DNA from: Sphingomonadales bacterium CG_4_10_14_3_um_filter_58_15
GTDB taxonomy: Bacteria; Pseudomonadota; Alphaproteobacteria; Sphingomonadales; Sphingomonadaceae
Assembly: GCA_002783865.1 (NCBI GenBank)
Contig: PFJE01000034.1
Coordinates: 1-53,290 of the forward strand
Length of the DNA: 53,290 nt
Reading direction: 5' to 3'
Positions 1 to 9,226 of this stretch are shown piece after piece; position 1 is the first letter of the stretch, and each line of letters starts with the position of its first letter. The notes beneath the pieces are model-generated. The model had not been told where the DNA came from and did not search any database. It saw only the letters and a list, made by a program, of their open reading frames with translations. The position numbers and the translations under genes are program-made.

Positions 1-2
1 TG

Positions 3-86
3 GCGGCGAGCCATATTCCGCTGCCGATCGCTTTTGATAGCAACCTGCGGCTTGAGCCGCTGGAAGAATTGGAAGCATGTTTATGA
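3..86 (+). CDS. ccmA: C-terminal end of a protein upstream of ccmB, presumably haem exporter ATPase CcmA (partial, 5' truncated by window)
   Basis: Open frame ...AASHIPLPIAFDSNLRLEPLEELEACL* ends at TGA 84-86, overlapping the ccmB start; identity inferred mainly from adjacency to ccmB. Confidence 0.6.
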   Translation, partial: AASHIPLPIAFDSNLRLEPLEELEACL

Positions 87-733
87 TCCGGGCCATTGCC
101 GCGATGATCTGGCGCGATGTGCGGCAAAGCTATGCCAGCGGCGGCACCTGGCTGCCCGTGATCTTCTATCTGTCGGCGGCGACGCTGTTTCCGTTTGCGG
201 TAGGACCGGACCGCGAGTTGCTGTTGCGGACCGGCGGCGGCATATTGTGGATCGCGGCGTTGCTGGCGACGCTGCTGCCGCTCGACCGGCTGATCCAGCC
301 TGATCTGGAAAACGGTGTTTATGATCAATTGATTGTGCGCGGCTTTTCGGACGAATTAATAGCAGCGGCGCGACTGGTATCGCATTGGCTTTCGTTCGGC
401 CCGCCGCTGCTGTTTGCCGCGTTTCTGGCGAGCGGCCTGATGGGGCTGGAAGGAGAAGCTCTCGTCACATTGCTTGCCAGCCTAGCAATCGCAACCCCTG
501 CCCTCGCCGGACTGGCGGTGATGATCGCGGCGCTGACTGCCGGCCTGAAAGGCGCCGGCGCGCTCGGCGGATTGCTGCTGGTGCCGCTGGCCATTCCACT
601 GCTGATCTTCGGCGCTGGCAGCCTGTCAGCGCAGGGCGGCAGCGCATTGTTGTTCCTGGCCGCGATTTCGCTGTTGCTGGTCGCGATCACACCCTTTGCC
701 GCCGGAGCGGCGCTGAGCGCGGTCCGGGAATAG
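77..733 (+). CDS. ccmB: Haem exporter permease CcmB (start at 77, or 83 with ATGA overlap)
   Basis: 218-aa hydrophobic protein; MIWRDVRQSYASGG...LPVIFYLSAATLFPFAVGPD and RLIQPDLENGVYDQL are CcmB-like. Confidence 0.9.
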   Translation: MFMIRAIAAMIWRDVRQSYASGGTWLPVIFYLSAATLFPFAVGPDRELLLRTGGGILWIAALLATLLPLDRLIQPDLENGVYDQLIVRGFSDELIAAARLVSHWLSFGPPLLFAAFLASGLMGLEGEALVTLLASLAIATPALAGLAVMIAALTAGLKGAGALGGLLLVPLAIPLLIFGAGSLSAQGGSALLFLAAISLLLVAITPFAAGAALSAVRE

Positions 734-749
734 GGGCGCTAGCCAGCCG

Positions 750-1391
750 TTATTTTTGGTGGATCAACATCCAGGCGTCCACCGCGCGCGCCGCGCGGGC
801 GCGTCTTTGGTCCGCGGTCAGATCGATTTTCTCGCCATAGCGAAGCAACAGATCCAAATGCCCCTTTACCAGACCAACAAACATTTCTGCCGAAGCTATC
901 GGGTCGGAGCTTTGCATTTTCCCCTGGTCCATTGCGCTTTGCAGCAGCGTGGCGAGATTTTGCAGCAGCGCGCGAGGGCCATTGTCGAGGAAATATTTGC
1001 CGACCCTTGGATCCCGGCTCACTTCCGCAGCAAGAATCCGATCAAACCGCACCCTTTCATCCCGCGTCAGGAAATCCAGCATATTCTCTGCAGTATCTAT
1101 CAAGACTTCGCGGACGCCTTTTGATTCCAGATTCTCGTCGACAAAATTCTGACTCAGATGGGCACATTCCCCCTTCACCATTTCGGCGAATAAATTTTCC
1201 TTGCTTTTGAACCAGCTATAGATGGTGACTTTCGATACTCCGGCTCGGGCCGCAATGGCTTCGATGCTCGACGCAGAAAAGCCGTTACCAAAAAACTCGG
1301 CCCGGGCCGCAGCCAGAATTTTGGTGATTTTGCGCTGGCTCGACGGTCGATCCGCTCGTTCAATTGCTAAATTGTCATCCGTATCTGCCAC
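750..1391 (-). CDS. TetR/AcrR family transcriptional regulator (GTG start at 1391 with GAGGAG upstream; ATG-initiated ORF extends to 1445)
   Basis: TetR HTH: ILAAARAEFFGNGFSASSIEAIAARAGVSKVTIYSWFKSKENLFAEMV; divergent from RND efflux operon. Confidence 0.85.
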   Translation of the reverse strand: MADTDDNLAIERADRPSSQRKITKILAAARAEFFGNGFSASSIEAIAARAGVSKVTIYSWFKSKENLFAEMVKGECAHLSQNFVDENLESKGVREVLIDTAENMLDFLTRDERVRFDRILAAEVSRDPRVGKYFLDNGPRALLQNLATLLQSAMDQGKMQSSDPIASAEMFVGLVKGHLDLLLRYGEKIDLTADQRRARAARAVDAWMLIHQK

Positions 1392-1426
1392 GGCCCACTC
1401 CTCTTGCAGCCATCCGGCTTTATAAA

Positions 1427-1465
1427 ATTGAACGGTTACGTTCAATTAAAACGTTGACGTTCAAT
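1427..1465. promoter_or_regulatory. Tandem operator-like palindromes in the tetR/efflux intergenic region: ATTGAACG-GTTA-CGTTCAAT (1427-1446) and TTAAAACG-TTGA-CGTTCAAT (1446-1465)
   Basis: Perfect 8-bp inverted repeat with 4-bp spacer, second imperfect copy 19 bp downstream overlapping a TTGACG -35-like element (1454-1459). Confidence 0.65.
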
Positions 1466-1528
1466 TTCATAACTGACATATTATTGATGCTTGGTAAAGT
1501 ACAAGCCGATTCAATCGCGGATGATTTT

Positions 1529-3022
1529 GTGAAAAACCGGTTCCACAATCCCCTATATCTGCTGTTTGCAATCGCGACGGTCACGAGTGGCTGTGCGAGC
1601 ATGGCACCCGATTCCACGGCGCCGGAAATCGCAGCCGGCGTCCCTGCGGCATTTGACAAGACCGAAACCGATGGAGCCTATCAACCAGCTGGCTGGTGGA
1701 CAGCGTTTGAGGATCCAGTGCTCGACAAAGTGCTGGACGAGGCGCTGGCCAAGAATCTGGATCTGGCGGAAGCATCGGCAAGATTGCGCGCGGCGGAAGC
1801 GCGGGCGCGCATCTCCAAAAGCGGCCTGTTTCCGCAGGTCAATGCCGGGCTGAACAGCAGCTATTCGGATTCCCCGACGGCAGGCACGAGTTTTGGCGCG
1901 ATTGCCGGCACTGGCGCGGGTCCGAACCGGCTGCAGAACGAAACCTATTCTTCCAGCCTAACCTTTTCCTATGAACTCGATATCTGGGGCAAGCTGCGCA
2001 ACGATGCGCGCGCTGGCCGCGCCGATGCGATTGCCGCTGTCGCTGACCTGCAGGCGGTCCGGCTGGCAGTGCTGGCCGAGAGCATCACCAGCTATTTTGA
2101 TATTGTCGATGCGCGGCATCAAATCGCGCTGACCACCAAGATCATCGATGTCCTCGGCGATCGTGTCGAACAGACGGAAGACCGCTATCGCCGCGGTCTG
2201 GTGACATCCTTTGAACTCTATCAAGTCCGGCAGGATTTCCGGACGGTTCAGGCCAGCCTGCCGCAGCGGGAGAGTCAATTGGCGGCGACCGAGGGACAGC
2301 TGGCGGTGCTGGTGGGCCGATATTCAAACAATATGAATGAACTGATCGGCAAGACGCTGACGCCGAAGTTGATTTTTGAACCGGTGCCCGCCGGGCTGCC
2401 GATTGATTTGTTGGTCCAGCGACCAGACGTCTTTGCGGAAAGCCAGCGGCTGGAATCGGCGCGCTATAATCTGGGCGCAAGACGCGCGGAACGGTTCCCC
2501 TCACTCAGCCTTTCTGCTGGCAGCGGCAGCCAGGCGGGCAGTCCGGCGGATGCGCTGAACATCTTTGACAACTGGATATTGAATTTGGGCGCCGGCTTGA
2601 CCGCACCGCTGTTTCAGGGCGGACGGATCAAAGCCAATATCGAAGTTGCCGATGCCCAATATGCGCAACAGACAGCGGTCTATGCGCGCACCGTCCTGAC
2701 CGCCTATCAGGAGGTGGGGACGGCGATCGAACGCTATGAAGAAGAGCGGCAGCGCTACCGCTTCCTGTTCTCGCAACTGGATGAGGCGCAAGCGACCGCT
2801 GAGCTGCAGTCCCGCCGCTTTGCCAATGGCGTCGGCAGCTATGTCGACTATCTCGACGCGTTGCGGGCGCAATATCAGGTGCAATCCTCGTTATCATCCG
2901 CCGCGCGCGACGTTGCTCTGGCACGGCTCGGGGTACACCGCGCTCTGGGCGGCAGCTGGGACGCAGCACCGCGCACCGCCGATATCATGACCGGTCCTCC
3001 GGCCCCTCAGGGAGATAAATAA
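1529..3022 (+). CDS. RND efflux outer-membrane factor lipoprotein (OprM/NodT family); ORF opens at 1364, likely GTG start at 1529
   Basis: Lipobox LLFAIATVTSGCAS; AARARISKSGLFPQVNAGL, SYELDIWGKLRN, QRPDV, APLFQGGRIKANIEVADAQYAQ typical of OMFs. Confidence 0.9.
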   Translation: MKNRFHNPLYLLFAIATVTSGCASMAPDSTAPEIAAGVPAAFDKTETDGAYQPAGWWTAFEDPVLDKVLDEALAKNLDLAEASARLRAAEARARISKSGLFPQVNAGLNSSYSDSPTAGTSFGAIAGTGAGPNRLQNETYSSSLTFSYELDIWGKLRNDARAGRADAIAAVADLQAVRLAVLAESITSYFDIVDARHQIALTTKIIDVLGDRVEQTEDRYRRGLVTSFELYQVRQDFRTVQASLPQRESQLAATEGQLAVLVGRYSNNMNELIGKTLTPKLIFEPVPAGLPIDLLVQRPDVFAESQRLESARYNLGARRAERFPSLSLSAGSGSQAGSPADALNIFDNWILNLGAGLTAPLFQGGRIKANIEVADAQYAQQTAVYARTVLTAYQEVGTAIERYEEERQRYRFLFSQLDEAQATAELQSRRFANGVGSYVDYLDALRAQYQVQSSLSSAARDVALARLGVHRALGGSWDAAPRTADIMTGPPAPQGDK

Positions 3023-4402
3023 GTGCAAAGGCAACGCGTACTCGGCGGCCTGATCCTGCTCGGGGCAATAGTGATTGCCGCCGTGCTGATCCTGTTACGC
3101 GCCGAACCGGAAGAAAAACCCCCAGAGGAATTGATTCCGCTGGTCGAGGCCGAGGCGCTGGAAATCCGGTCGGGCAATCTGATGGTCACCGGCGCCGGTA
3201 CCGTCCGCGCGCGGGAGGAATTGACGCTGGCGGCAGAAGTCGCGGGCAAGCTGGTCTATGTCAATCCAGACCTGCGCGAAGGGCAGCGCGTCGCGCAGGG
3301 CGCGGTTCTGTTTCGCATAGATACGTCGGATTACCGCAATGCCGTGCAAACCGCACAAGCCGATGTCGCATCGCAAGGCGTCACCCTGCTGCAGGCGCAA
3401 GAGGAAGTGGCGTTGGCGAAAGCCGAACTGGACCGGTTCCAGCAACGCGGTGTCAGTGGCGGCAATGCCTATGCCAGTGTCGACAGCAGCGACTATGCGG
3501 CGCAAATATTACCGCCGGATGTTCTGGCCAAAAAAGCCGGGCCCGACGAATCGCAGACCAAGCAGAGAATAGTCACCAACGGCTTGGCGACGCGGCAACC
3601 GCAGCTGCAATCCGCCCGCGCCGGATTGCGCCGGGCGCAGGCGAATCTCGCCAACGCCCAGACTGCCCTGCAGCGCACCGTGGTTCGCGCGCCATTTTCC
3701 GGAATCGTCCGGACCGAGGACATCGCCGTCGGCAGCTATGTGCAGCCCGGCCAATCCCTGGGTTCAATGGTCGGCACCGCGGATTATGAGGCGGTTATTC
3801 CCTTGTCGGAGAAAGAGGCTGCGCTGATCCCGCAATTGTTCCGCGCTGGCGCAGGCAACCGGATCGAAGCGACGGTATTTTCCGACTATGGCGGCGTCCG
3901 CTATCGCTGGGCCGCCTATGTCGATCGGGTGAATGGTGTGTTGAATCCGCAGACGCGGACGATCGACGTGTTTCTGCGGATCCCCAATCCGATCCGGGGT
4001 GGTGCGCCAGCCGTCGTCGCACAGAATGCAGGGAAGGCAGCGACCGCGTCGTCCGCCCCTCCCCTGTTCGTCGGCAGCTTTGTAGCAGCGGAAATCACCG
4101 GCCAGGCGCTGGATGAATATGCGATATTGCCGCTCGCTGCTCTGCGAGCGGGGAACAAATTGTGGCTGGTCCGGGATGGAAAATTACACATCGTAACCGC
4201 GGACATTTATCAGCGAACCGACAAGACAGCGCTGATCAGCACCGAGGGTCTGGGCGCAAGGCCAGTGGCCATTGTCGGCAACCTGAAAGTGGCAACCGAA
4301 GGACTGCGGGTCAGAGTTGCCCAGCCACGGGCAACCGCAAGGCCGTCGATCGCAGCCAAGAGCAAGGCAAAAACTGACGCGAAGGCCACGCCAGCGGAAT
4401 GA
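3023..4402 (+). CDS. RND efflux periplasmic adaptor (HlyD/MFP family), GTG start
   Basis: Single N-terminal TM, GAGTVRAREELTLAAEVAGKLVYVNPDLREGQRVAQG, RTVVRAPFSGIVRTEDIAVGSYVQPGQSLG. Confidence 0.9.
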   Translation: MQRQRVLGGLILLGAIVIAAVLILLRAEPEEKPPEELIPLVEAEALEIRSGNLMVTGAGTVRAREELTLAAEVAGKLVYVNPDLREGQRVAQGAVLFRIDTSDYRNAVQTAQADVASQGVTLLQAQEEVALAKAELDRFQQRGVSGGNAYASVDSSDYAAQILPPDVLAKKAGPDESQTKQRIVTNGLATRQPQLQSARAGLRRAQANLANAQTALQRTVVRAPFSGIVRTEDIAVGSYVQPGQSLGSMVGTADYEAVIPLSEKEAALIPQLFRAGAGNRIEATVFSDYGGVRYRWAAYVDRVNGVLNPQTRTIDVFLRIPNPIRGGAPAVVAQNAGKAATASSAPPLFVGSFVAAEITGQALDEYAILPLAALRAGNKLWLVRDGKLHIVTADIYQRTDKTALISTEGLGARPVAIVGNLKVATEGLRVRVAQPRATARPSIAAKSKAKTDAKATPAE

Positions 4403-7400
4403 CCGAGTCAACCGATCAGGATCCCGCCCAGCCGGAGCAGCCGAGCAAGGAAGTGATGGAACAGCGCGGCATTGTGGCGTTTATGGCGCGCAACGGGGTG
4501 GCGGCCAATCTGCTGATGATTTTCCTGATCGTTGCCGGGATCATGTCCTACCGGACGATCGTTCAGGAGGTTTTCGCCGAAAACAGCCTCGACACGATCC
4601 AGATCAGCGTAGCCTATCCCGGCGCCACACCCGACGAGATCGAGGAATCGATTGTCCAGAAGATCGAAGAAGCGGTGGAAGCCGTCGAGAATGTCAAGGA
4701 GGTCAAATCCACTGCCGCTGAAAATGTCGGTACGGTATCCGTCGAACTGCAACTCGGGGCGGATATCGACCGGGCGCTGGACGATATCAAGGCCGAGATT
4801 GACCAGATTCAATCCTTTCCGGATGACGCCGAAGAACCCGATGTCCGCGAACTCACCACCCGGCAAAGCGTCGTCCGCATTGCCATTTTTGGCGATGTGT
4901 CCGAGAACGCCCTGAAGGAGACCGCCCACCGCCTAGAGGATGCGCTGGCTGCGCTGCCGGAAATTTCCTTTGTCGATACCAGCTCGATCCGCGATTACGA
5001 AGTGTCGATCGAGGTGCCGCAGGATACGTTGCAAGCCTTTGGGCTATCCTTAAATGACATATCGCGGACGGTTGCCGCCAGCAGTCTGGATAGCCCCGCC
5101 GGTTCGATCGATACCGAGACCGAGGAAGTCCGCGTCCGGACCATCGGGCAAAATTATAACCAGAAGAATTTCGAAGACATCGTGCTGGTCAGCAATGAAA
5201 ATGGCGCGATGATCCGGCTCGGGCAGATCGCAACTATCCGCGACGAGTTTGAGGATTCCGACCTTGTCTCGCTGTACAACGGCAAGCCGGTCGCTTTTGT
5301 CGAGGTGTTCCGGACCAGCGACGAGCGCGTGCTCGACGTCTCCCGCGCCACCAAGGACTATCTCGAAGGCGAATTCGCGCATTCCCTGCCAGAGGGCATT
5401 TCCTACGCGATCTGGAGCGATGACAGCGAGTTGCTCGATGATCGCCTCAGCCTGTTGCTGAAGAACGCCGCCATCGGCCTGTTTCTGGTTTTGCTGGCGC
5501 TCACCCTGTTCCTCGATATCCGGCTCGCGGGGTGGACCGCGCTGGGCATTGGTGTGACCTTTATCGGCGCGATTTTCCTGCTCGATATCGCGGGTTCCAG
5601 CATCAACATGTTCTCGCTGTTCGGTTTCATCCTCGCGCTCGGGCTGGTGGTGGATGACGCGATTGTCGTCGGCGAAAGCGTCTATGCCCGCCGCGAAAGC
5701 GGGCGCACCGGTATGGGAGCGGCGATCAGCGGCGCGCGGCGGGTTACCATGCCGGTTATCTTTGCGGTGCTGACGACGGTAGCCGCCTTTTCGCCGCTGT
5801 TCGCCATCGGCGGTGTTATCGGAAAGATATTGGCCGATATTCCGCTGGTCGTGGTCTCCGTCCTGTTCCTGTCGCTGGTCGAAAGCCTGCTGATCCTGCC
5901 CAATCATCTCAGCCATTTGCCAGCGCCCGGCACGGTCAACCGCAATCCGGTAACCCGCTTTTTCGAGCGGGTTCAGGAGAAGGTCGACGTCTATTACCAG
6001 GCATTCGTCAACGGCCCGCTTGATCGGGCGGTACGCTATTCCGTTCGTATGCCGTTCGTCATATTGGCAGGCAGTGTCGCGTTGCTGATCATCATCGGAT
6101 CGCTGGTCCCCGCCGGCATTATCAAAAGTTCCTTCTTTCCCGCCATTGAGGCGGATGTCGTCACCGCCAGCCTAGAGATGCCCGCCGGAACGACGATTGC
6201 GGAAACCGAGAGAATTGCCCGCCTGATCGAACAGGGCGGCCGCGAAGCCTATGCGAAATTTGAAGCGCGCACCGATGAGGGCGATCCGTCGCCGCTGCGC
6301 GCCATCTTCACGCTCGTCGGAAAGGCGCCAAGAGCCTCCGGACCCAATGCCCAAAGCGGCGGTTTTGCTTCTAATATTGCCAGCGTTCAATTCAGTTTCA
6401 TCCCCGGAGATCAGCGGGAACTGGCATCACGGGATTTCGAAAATGCCTGGCGGGAAACCGTCGGTCCGATCGTCGAAGCACGCTCGCTGGTCTTTGCGTC
6501 CGACCTGATCTCGATTGGCGCGCCGGTTGATGTCCAGATTTCCGATCCTGATCCGTCGGTGGTGGAAGCCGCTTCGACGAGACTGATGGAGCGGCTGAAC
6601 CGCTTTGCCGGCGTATTCGATATCGAAAGCGATCAGGATGAAGGGCTGACGGAAATCCAGCTGCGGCTGAAACCCGAGGCCCGTTCGCTGGGTGTCACCT
6701 TGCAGGACGTGGCGCTGCAGGTCCGTGCGGCGTTCTTCGGTAGCGAGGCGCTGCGCGTGCAGCGGGGCCAGGAAGATATGCGCGTCTATATCCGGCTGCC
6801 GGAAGCGGAACGCAATTCGATTGTCGATGTCGAACGGTTTCGCGTCCGCGTGCCCGGCGGCGAAGTCCCGCTCGCCACTCTGGCCGACGTGTCCTTTGGT
6901 CAAGCACCGGCGATCATCCGCCGGACCGATGGCAGGCGGATTACCACGGTTACTGCCGATATCGACACCCATGTGGTCACCAGCCAGGAAATTGCCACCG
7001 CCCTGACCAATGACATCATGCCCGCCCTGCAAGCGGACTATCCGCAGTTGCTGTACAGTTTCGGCGGCGAACAGCAGGAGCAGCAGGACTCCTTCGGCGA
7101 TCTCGGGCTCGCCTTTCTCGCCGCCCTGCTGATGATCTATGCCCTGCTGGCGATTCCGTTCCGCTCCTATTTGCAACCGCTGATCATCATGGCGGTAATT
7201 CCGTTCGGGATCATTGGCGCGCTGATCGGCCATCTTATCCTCGGCTTGCCACTTGGCGTGCTCAGCATGTTTGGCATCATCGCCCTGTCCGGGGTGATCG
7301 TGAATGGCTCGCTGATCCTGATCGACTTCATCAACGAAAATCTGAGCGACGGCATGGCCATTGAAGAGGCAATCATAAGCGCGACCAAATCCCGCTTTCG

Positions 7401-7635
7401 ACCGATCATGCTGACCTCGCTGACGACTTTTCTCGGCGTCGCCCCGATTACCTTCGAAACCAGCCTGCAGGCACAGTTCCTGATCCCGATGTCGGCCAGC
7501 CTCGGCTTTGGCGTATTGTTCGGCGCGATCATTCTGCAATTGCTGATTCCGGCGCTGACCGTGCTGGAATATGTCGGGAAGAGGCGGGTGGAAGAATATT
7601 GGAAAAATCTGACCGCGCATCCCTCTGAGGCCTGA
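4399..7635 (+). CDS. RND efflux transporter permease (AcrB/MexB-like superfamily)
   Basis: 1078 aa; ARNGVAANLLMIFLIVAGIMS, ALGLVVDDAIVVGESV, ALSGVIVNGSLILIDFINE. Confidence 0.93.
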   Translation: MTESTDQDPAQPEQPSKEVMEQRGIVAFMARNGVAANLLMIFLIVAGIMSYRTIVQEVFAENSLDTIQISVAYPGATPDEIEESIVQKIEEAVEAVENVKEVKSTAAENVGTVSVELQLGADIDRALDDIKAEIDQIQSFPDDAEEPDVRELTTRQSVVRIAIFGDVSENALKETAHRLEDALAALPEISFVDTSSIRDYEVSIEVPQDTLQAFGLSLNDISRTVAASSLDSPAGSIDTETEEVRVRTIGQNYNQKNFEDIVLVSNENGAMIRLGQIATIRDEFEDSDLVSLYNGKPVAFVEVFRTSDERVLDVSRATKDYLEGEFAHSLPEGISYAIWSDDSELLDDRLSLLLKNAAIGLFLVLLALTLFLDIRLAGWTALGIGVTFIGAIFLLDIAGSSINMFSLFGFILALGLVVDDAIVVGESVYARRESGRTGMGAAISGARRVTMPVIFAVLTTVAAFSPLFAIGGVIGKILADIPLVVVSVLFLSLVESLLILPNHLSHLPAPGTVNRNPVTRFFERVQEKVDVYYQAFVNGPLDRAVRYSVRMPFVILAGSVALLIIIGSLVPAGIIKSSFFPAIEADVVTASLEMPAGTTIAETERIARLIEQGGREAYAKFEARTDEGDPSPLRAIFTLVGKAPRASGPNAQSGGFASNIASVQFSFIPGDQRELASRDFENAWRETVGPIVEARSLVFASDLISIGAPVDVQISDPDPSVVEAASTRLMERLNRFAGVFDIESDQDEGLTEIQLRLKPEARSLGVTLQDVALQVRAAFFGSEALRVQRGQEDMRVYIRLPEAERNSIVDVERFRVRVPGGEVPLATLADVSFGQAPAIIRRTDGRRITTVTADIDTHVVTSQEIATALTNDIMPALQADYPQLLYSFGGEQQEQQDSFGDLGLAFLAALLMIYALLAIPFRSYLQPLIIMAVIPFGIIGALIGHLILGLPLGVLSMFGIIALSGVIVNGSLILIDFINENLSDGMAIEEAIISATKSRFRPIMLTSLTTFLGVAPITFETSLQAQFLIPMSASLGFGVLFGAIILQLLIPALTVLEYVGKRRVEEYWKNLTAHPSEA

Positions 7636-7647
7636 TGCCCGGCGGCG

Positions 7648-7696
7648 CAGCAAGGATAAAGATCAGTACCCGACGGTGATCCGTCAATCCTTGCTG
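7648..7696 (+). terminator. Possible terminator of the efflux operon: CAGCAAGGAT ... ATCCTTGCTG, followed by TTTT
   Basis: Perfect 10-bp inverted repeat (7648-7657 / 7687-7696) with inner GACGG-tgat-CCGTC hairpin; right arm overlaps the 3' end of the convergent DUF1971 gene. Confidence 0.5.
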
Positions 7697-7989
7697 TTTT
7701 CCTCTGGCAGAGGATTTTCCCGATAAAACTCCACCTGCATCCTCATCGGGCCGGTCAGGCGGACGAAATGCGGTGACTGCGGCGGGATCGGGGCGGGATC
7801 GTCGTGCGTTACCAGCCGCTGTGATGGTGGATCGATAAAGACCAGTTCGACCGTGCCTTCCAGCACGCGCAGCAGGCCCCAAGTGCCATCTTTGGTGCGA
7901 TGCTCGTTGCGGAGTTTGTCGGGCAGGCTGATCTCATCGAATATTGGTGATGCGCCATAAGGCGTGACTAGCCGGGTAGTGCCCGGCAT
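7684..7989 (-). CDS. DUF1971 (cupin-like, TehB-associated) domain protein
   Basis: MPGTTRLVTPYGASPIFDEISLPDKLRNEHRTKDGTWGLLRVLEGTVELVF...PPQSPHFVRLTGPMRMQVEFYRE. Confidence 0.75.
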   Translation of the reverse strand: MPGTTRLVTPYGASPIFDEISLPDKLRNEHRTKDGTWGLLRVLEGTVELVFIDPPSQRLVTHDDPAPIPPQSPHFVRLTGPMRMQVEFYRENPLPEENSKD

Positions 7990-8192
7990 CAGATCACCGC
8001 CCGAATGATAGCAAATGCGCAGGCAAAGACCGCCAACAATATCGGCACCGTCAAGTTCTGAGCATAAGCAAGCAGTTCAAAGGTCCGGCGCTCATGTGAT
8101 GGTGCCCGGTAGCGCTTGGACAGGTCCTGCATTTCGGCATTGATTTCAGCGGTGATCGCTTGTCCGCCTTCCATTTGAAAATCCATCAACAT
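7989..8192 (-). CDS. Small single-TM protein of unknown function (67 aa)
   Basis: Start/stop overlaps with flanking trHb and DUF1971 genes; C-terminal hydrophobic segment LTVPILLAVFACAFAIIRAVI. Confidence 0.6.
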   Translation of the reverse strand: MLMDFQMEGGQAITAEINAEMQDLSKRYRAPSHERRTFELLAYAQNLTVPILLAVFACAFAIIRAVI

Positions 8193-8650
8193 GATTGTTT
8201 CTCCTTTTGTTTGGAAATGGCTTCGAGACCGCCGCGCTGAACCTTGATGCCGGTCAGCAGGCTCGATGCGATCCGCTCGGCAGCGTCGCGAAAAACCTGG
8301 GCCGCTGCATCATTGGGTGCGACGTCGTCCAAAACCTGGTTCCACAGCACCAGCCAGCGATCAAAATGCTGGGTGTCGAGGCCGCCGACGGCAATATGCT
8401 TGAGCATCGGATTGCCGCGAAACCGGCCGGACTCAAGCGTCACCGAGGCCCAGAAGTCTTTCATCCGGGCGAGATGCGGCGTCCAGTCGGCGACGTGGGA
8501 TTCGAATATCGGGCCGAGCATCGCGTCACTGCGAATGGCACCGTAGAAAGTCTCGACCAGATTGGAAATCAGAGCGTCATCAATGCCCAGAGCGTTGGCT
8601 TGTGCCGTCTTTTTCGCCCTGGCGCGTTCGGCGTAGCTTGGTTCGGTCAT
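8186..8650 (-). CDS. Truncated haemoglobin, group III-like (ORF opens at 8704; likely start MTEPSY at 8650)
   Basis: LVETFYGAIRSDAMLGPIFESHVADWTPHLARMKDFWASVTLESGRFRGNPMLKHIAV...HFDRWLVLWNQ. Confidence 0.85.
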   Translation of the reverse strand: MTEPSYAERARAKKTAQANALGIDDALISNLVETFYGAIRSDAMLGPIFESHVADWTPHLARMKDFWASVTLESGRFRGNPMLKHIAVGGLDTQHFDRWLVLWNQVLDDVAPNDAAAQVFRDAAERIASSLLTGIKVQRGGLEAISKQKEKQSC

Positions 8651-8665
8651 GATCTCGACTCGGTT

Positions 8666-8731
8666 AAGATGTATTTCATATGCACTGTTTATGCGGCTTG
8701 GCAATTAAATGCAATATATGATATGCATCTT
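8666..8731. promoter_or_regulatory. Two NsrR-type sites in the trHb/rrf2 divergent region: AAGATGTATTTCATATGCACT (8666-8686) and its opposite-orientation counterpart AATATATGATATGCATCTT (8713-8731)
   Basis: Both match AAGATGYATWTCATAT when oriented; resembles the established NsrR half-site AAGATGYATTT. Confidence 0.7.
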
Positions 8732-8733
8732 TT

Positions 8734-9159
8734 ATGAGATTATCCCTTCAAACCGATTATGCGCTGCGCACATTGATGTATCTCGCCGCGCATGAGGGTC
8801 AGCATTCGATCGCCGAAATCGCCGAGCAATATGGCATTTCAAAAAACCATTTGATGAAGGTGGCGCAGCGGCTGGCTGCGGAAGGCTTTGTCGACAGCAT
8901 TCGCGGGCGCAGCGGCGGATTGCGGCTCAACCAACCCGCCGATACAATCAATGTCGGCCATGTGGTCCGCACGTTTGAGGACTATGGTGCATTCGTGGAA
9001 TGTTTCGATGCTGCGGCCGGCGGCTGTATTGTTACGCCCGTATGCGGTTTACGGCATGTTCTCGCCGGCGGTGTCGACGCCTTCCTGAACCATCTCGACG
9101 GATTTACCGTCGCCGACCTGATTGGCGACAAGGCCCGGTTTCGGTCGGTCTGGGACTAG
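8734..9159 (+). CDS. nsrR: Rrf2-family transcriptional regulator, NsrR-like (NO-sensing)
   Basis: MRLSLQTDYALRTLMYLA; IRGRSGGLRL; three-Cys cluster in ECFDAAAGGCIVTPVCGL. Confidence 0.85.
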   Translation: MRLSLQTDYALRTLMYLAAHEGQHSIAEIAEQYGISKNHLMKVAQRLAAEGFVDSIRGRSGGLRLNQPADTINVGHVVRTFEDYGAFVECFDAAAGGCIVTPVCGLRHVLAGGVDAFLNHLDGFTVADLIGDKARFRSVWD

Positions 9160-9226
9160 TTTTCCCCAAGGCAAAAATTTGTAATATTCTGGTCTATTGA
9201 CGCCGAAACCATGTATCAGCGCTGGC

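Noticed and set aside
1364-1528. Annotated 5' extension of the OMF ORF (ATG 1364 or 1487)
   Set aside because: Covers the operator/promoter region; signal peptide and lipobox place the start near GTG 1529.
6427-7653. 408-aa minus-strand ORF antisense to the RND permease
   Set aside because: His/Gln/Asp/Arg-rich antisense artefact of a GC-biased gene; the plus-strand ORF has clear RND motifs.
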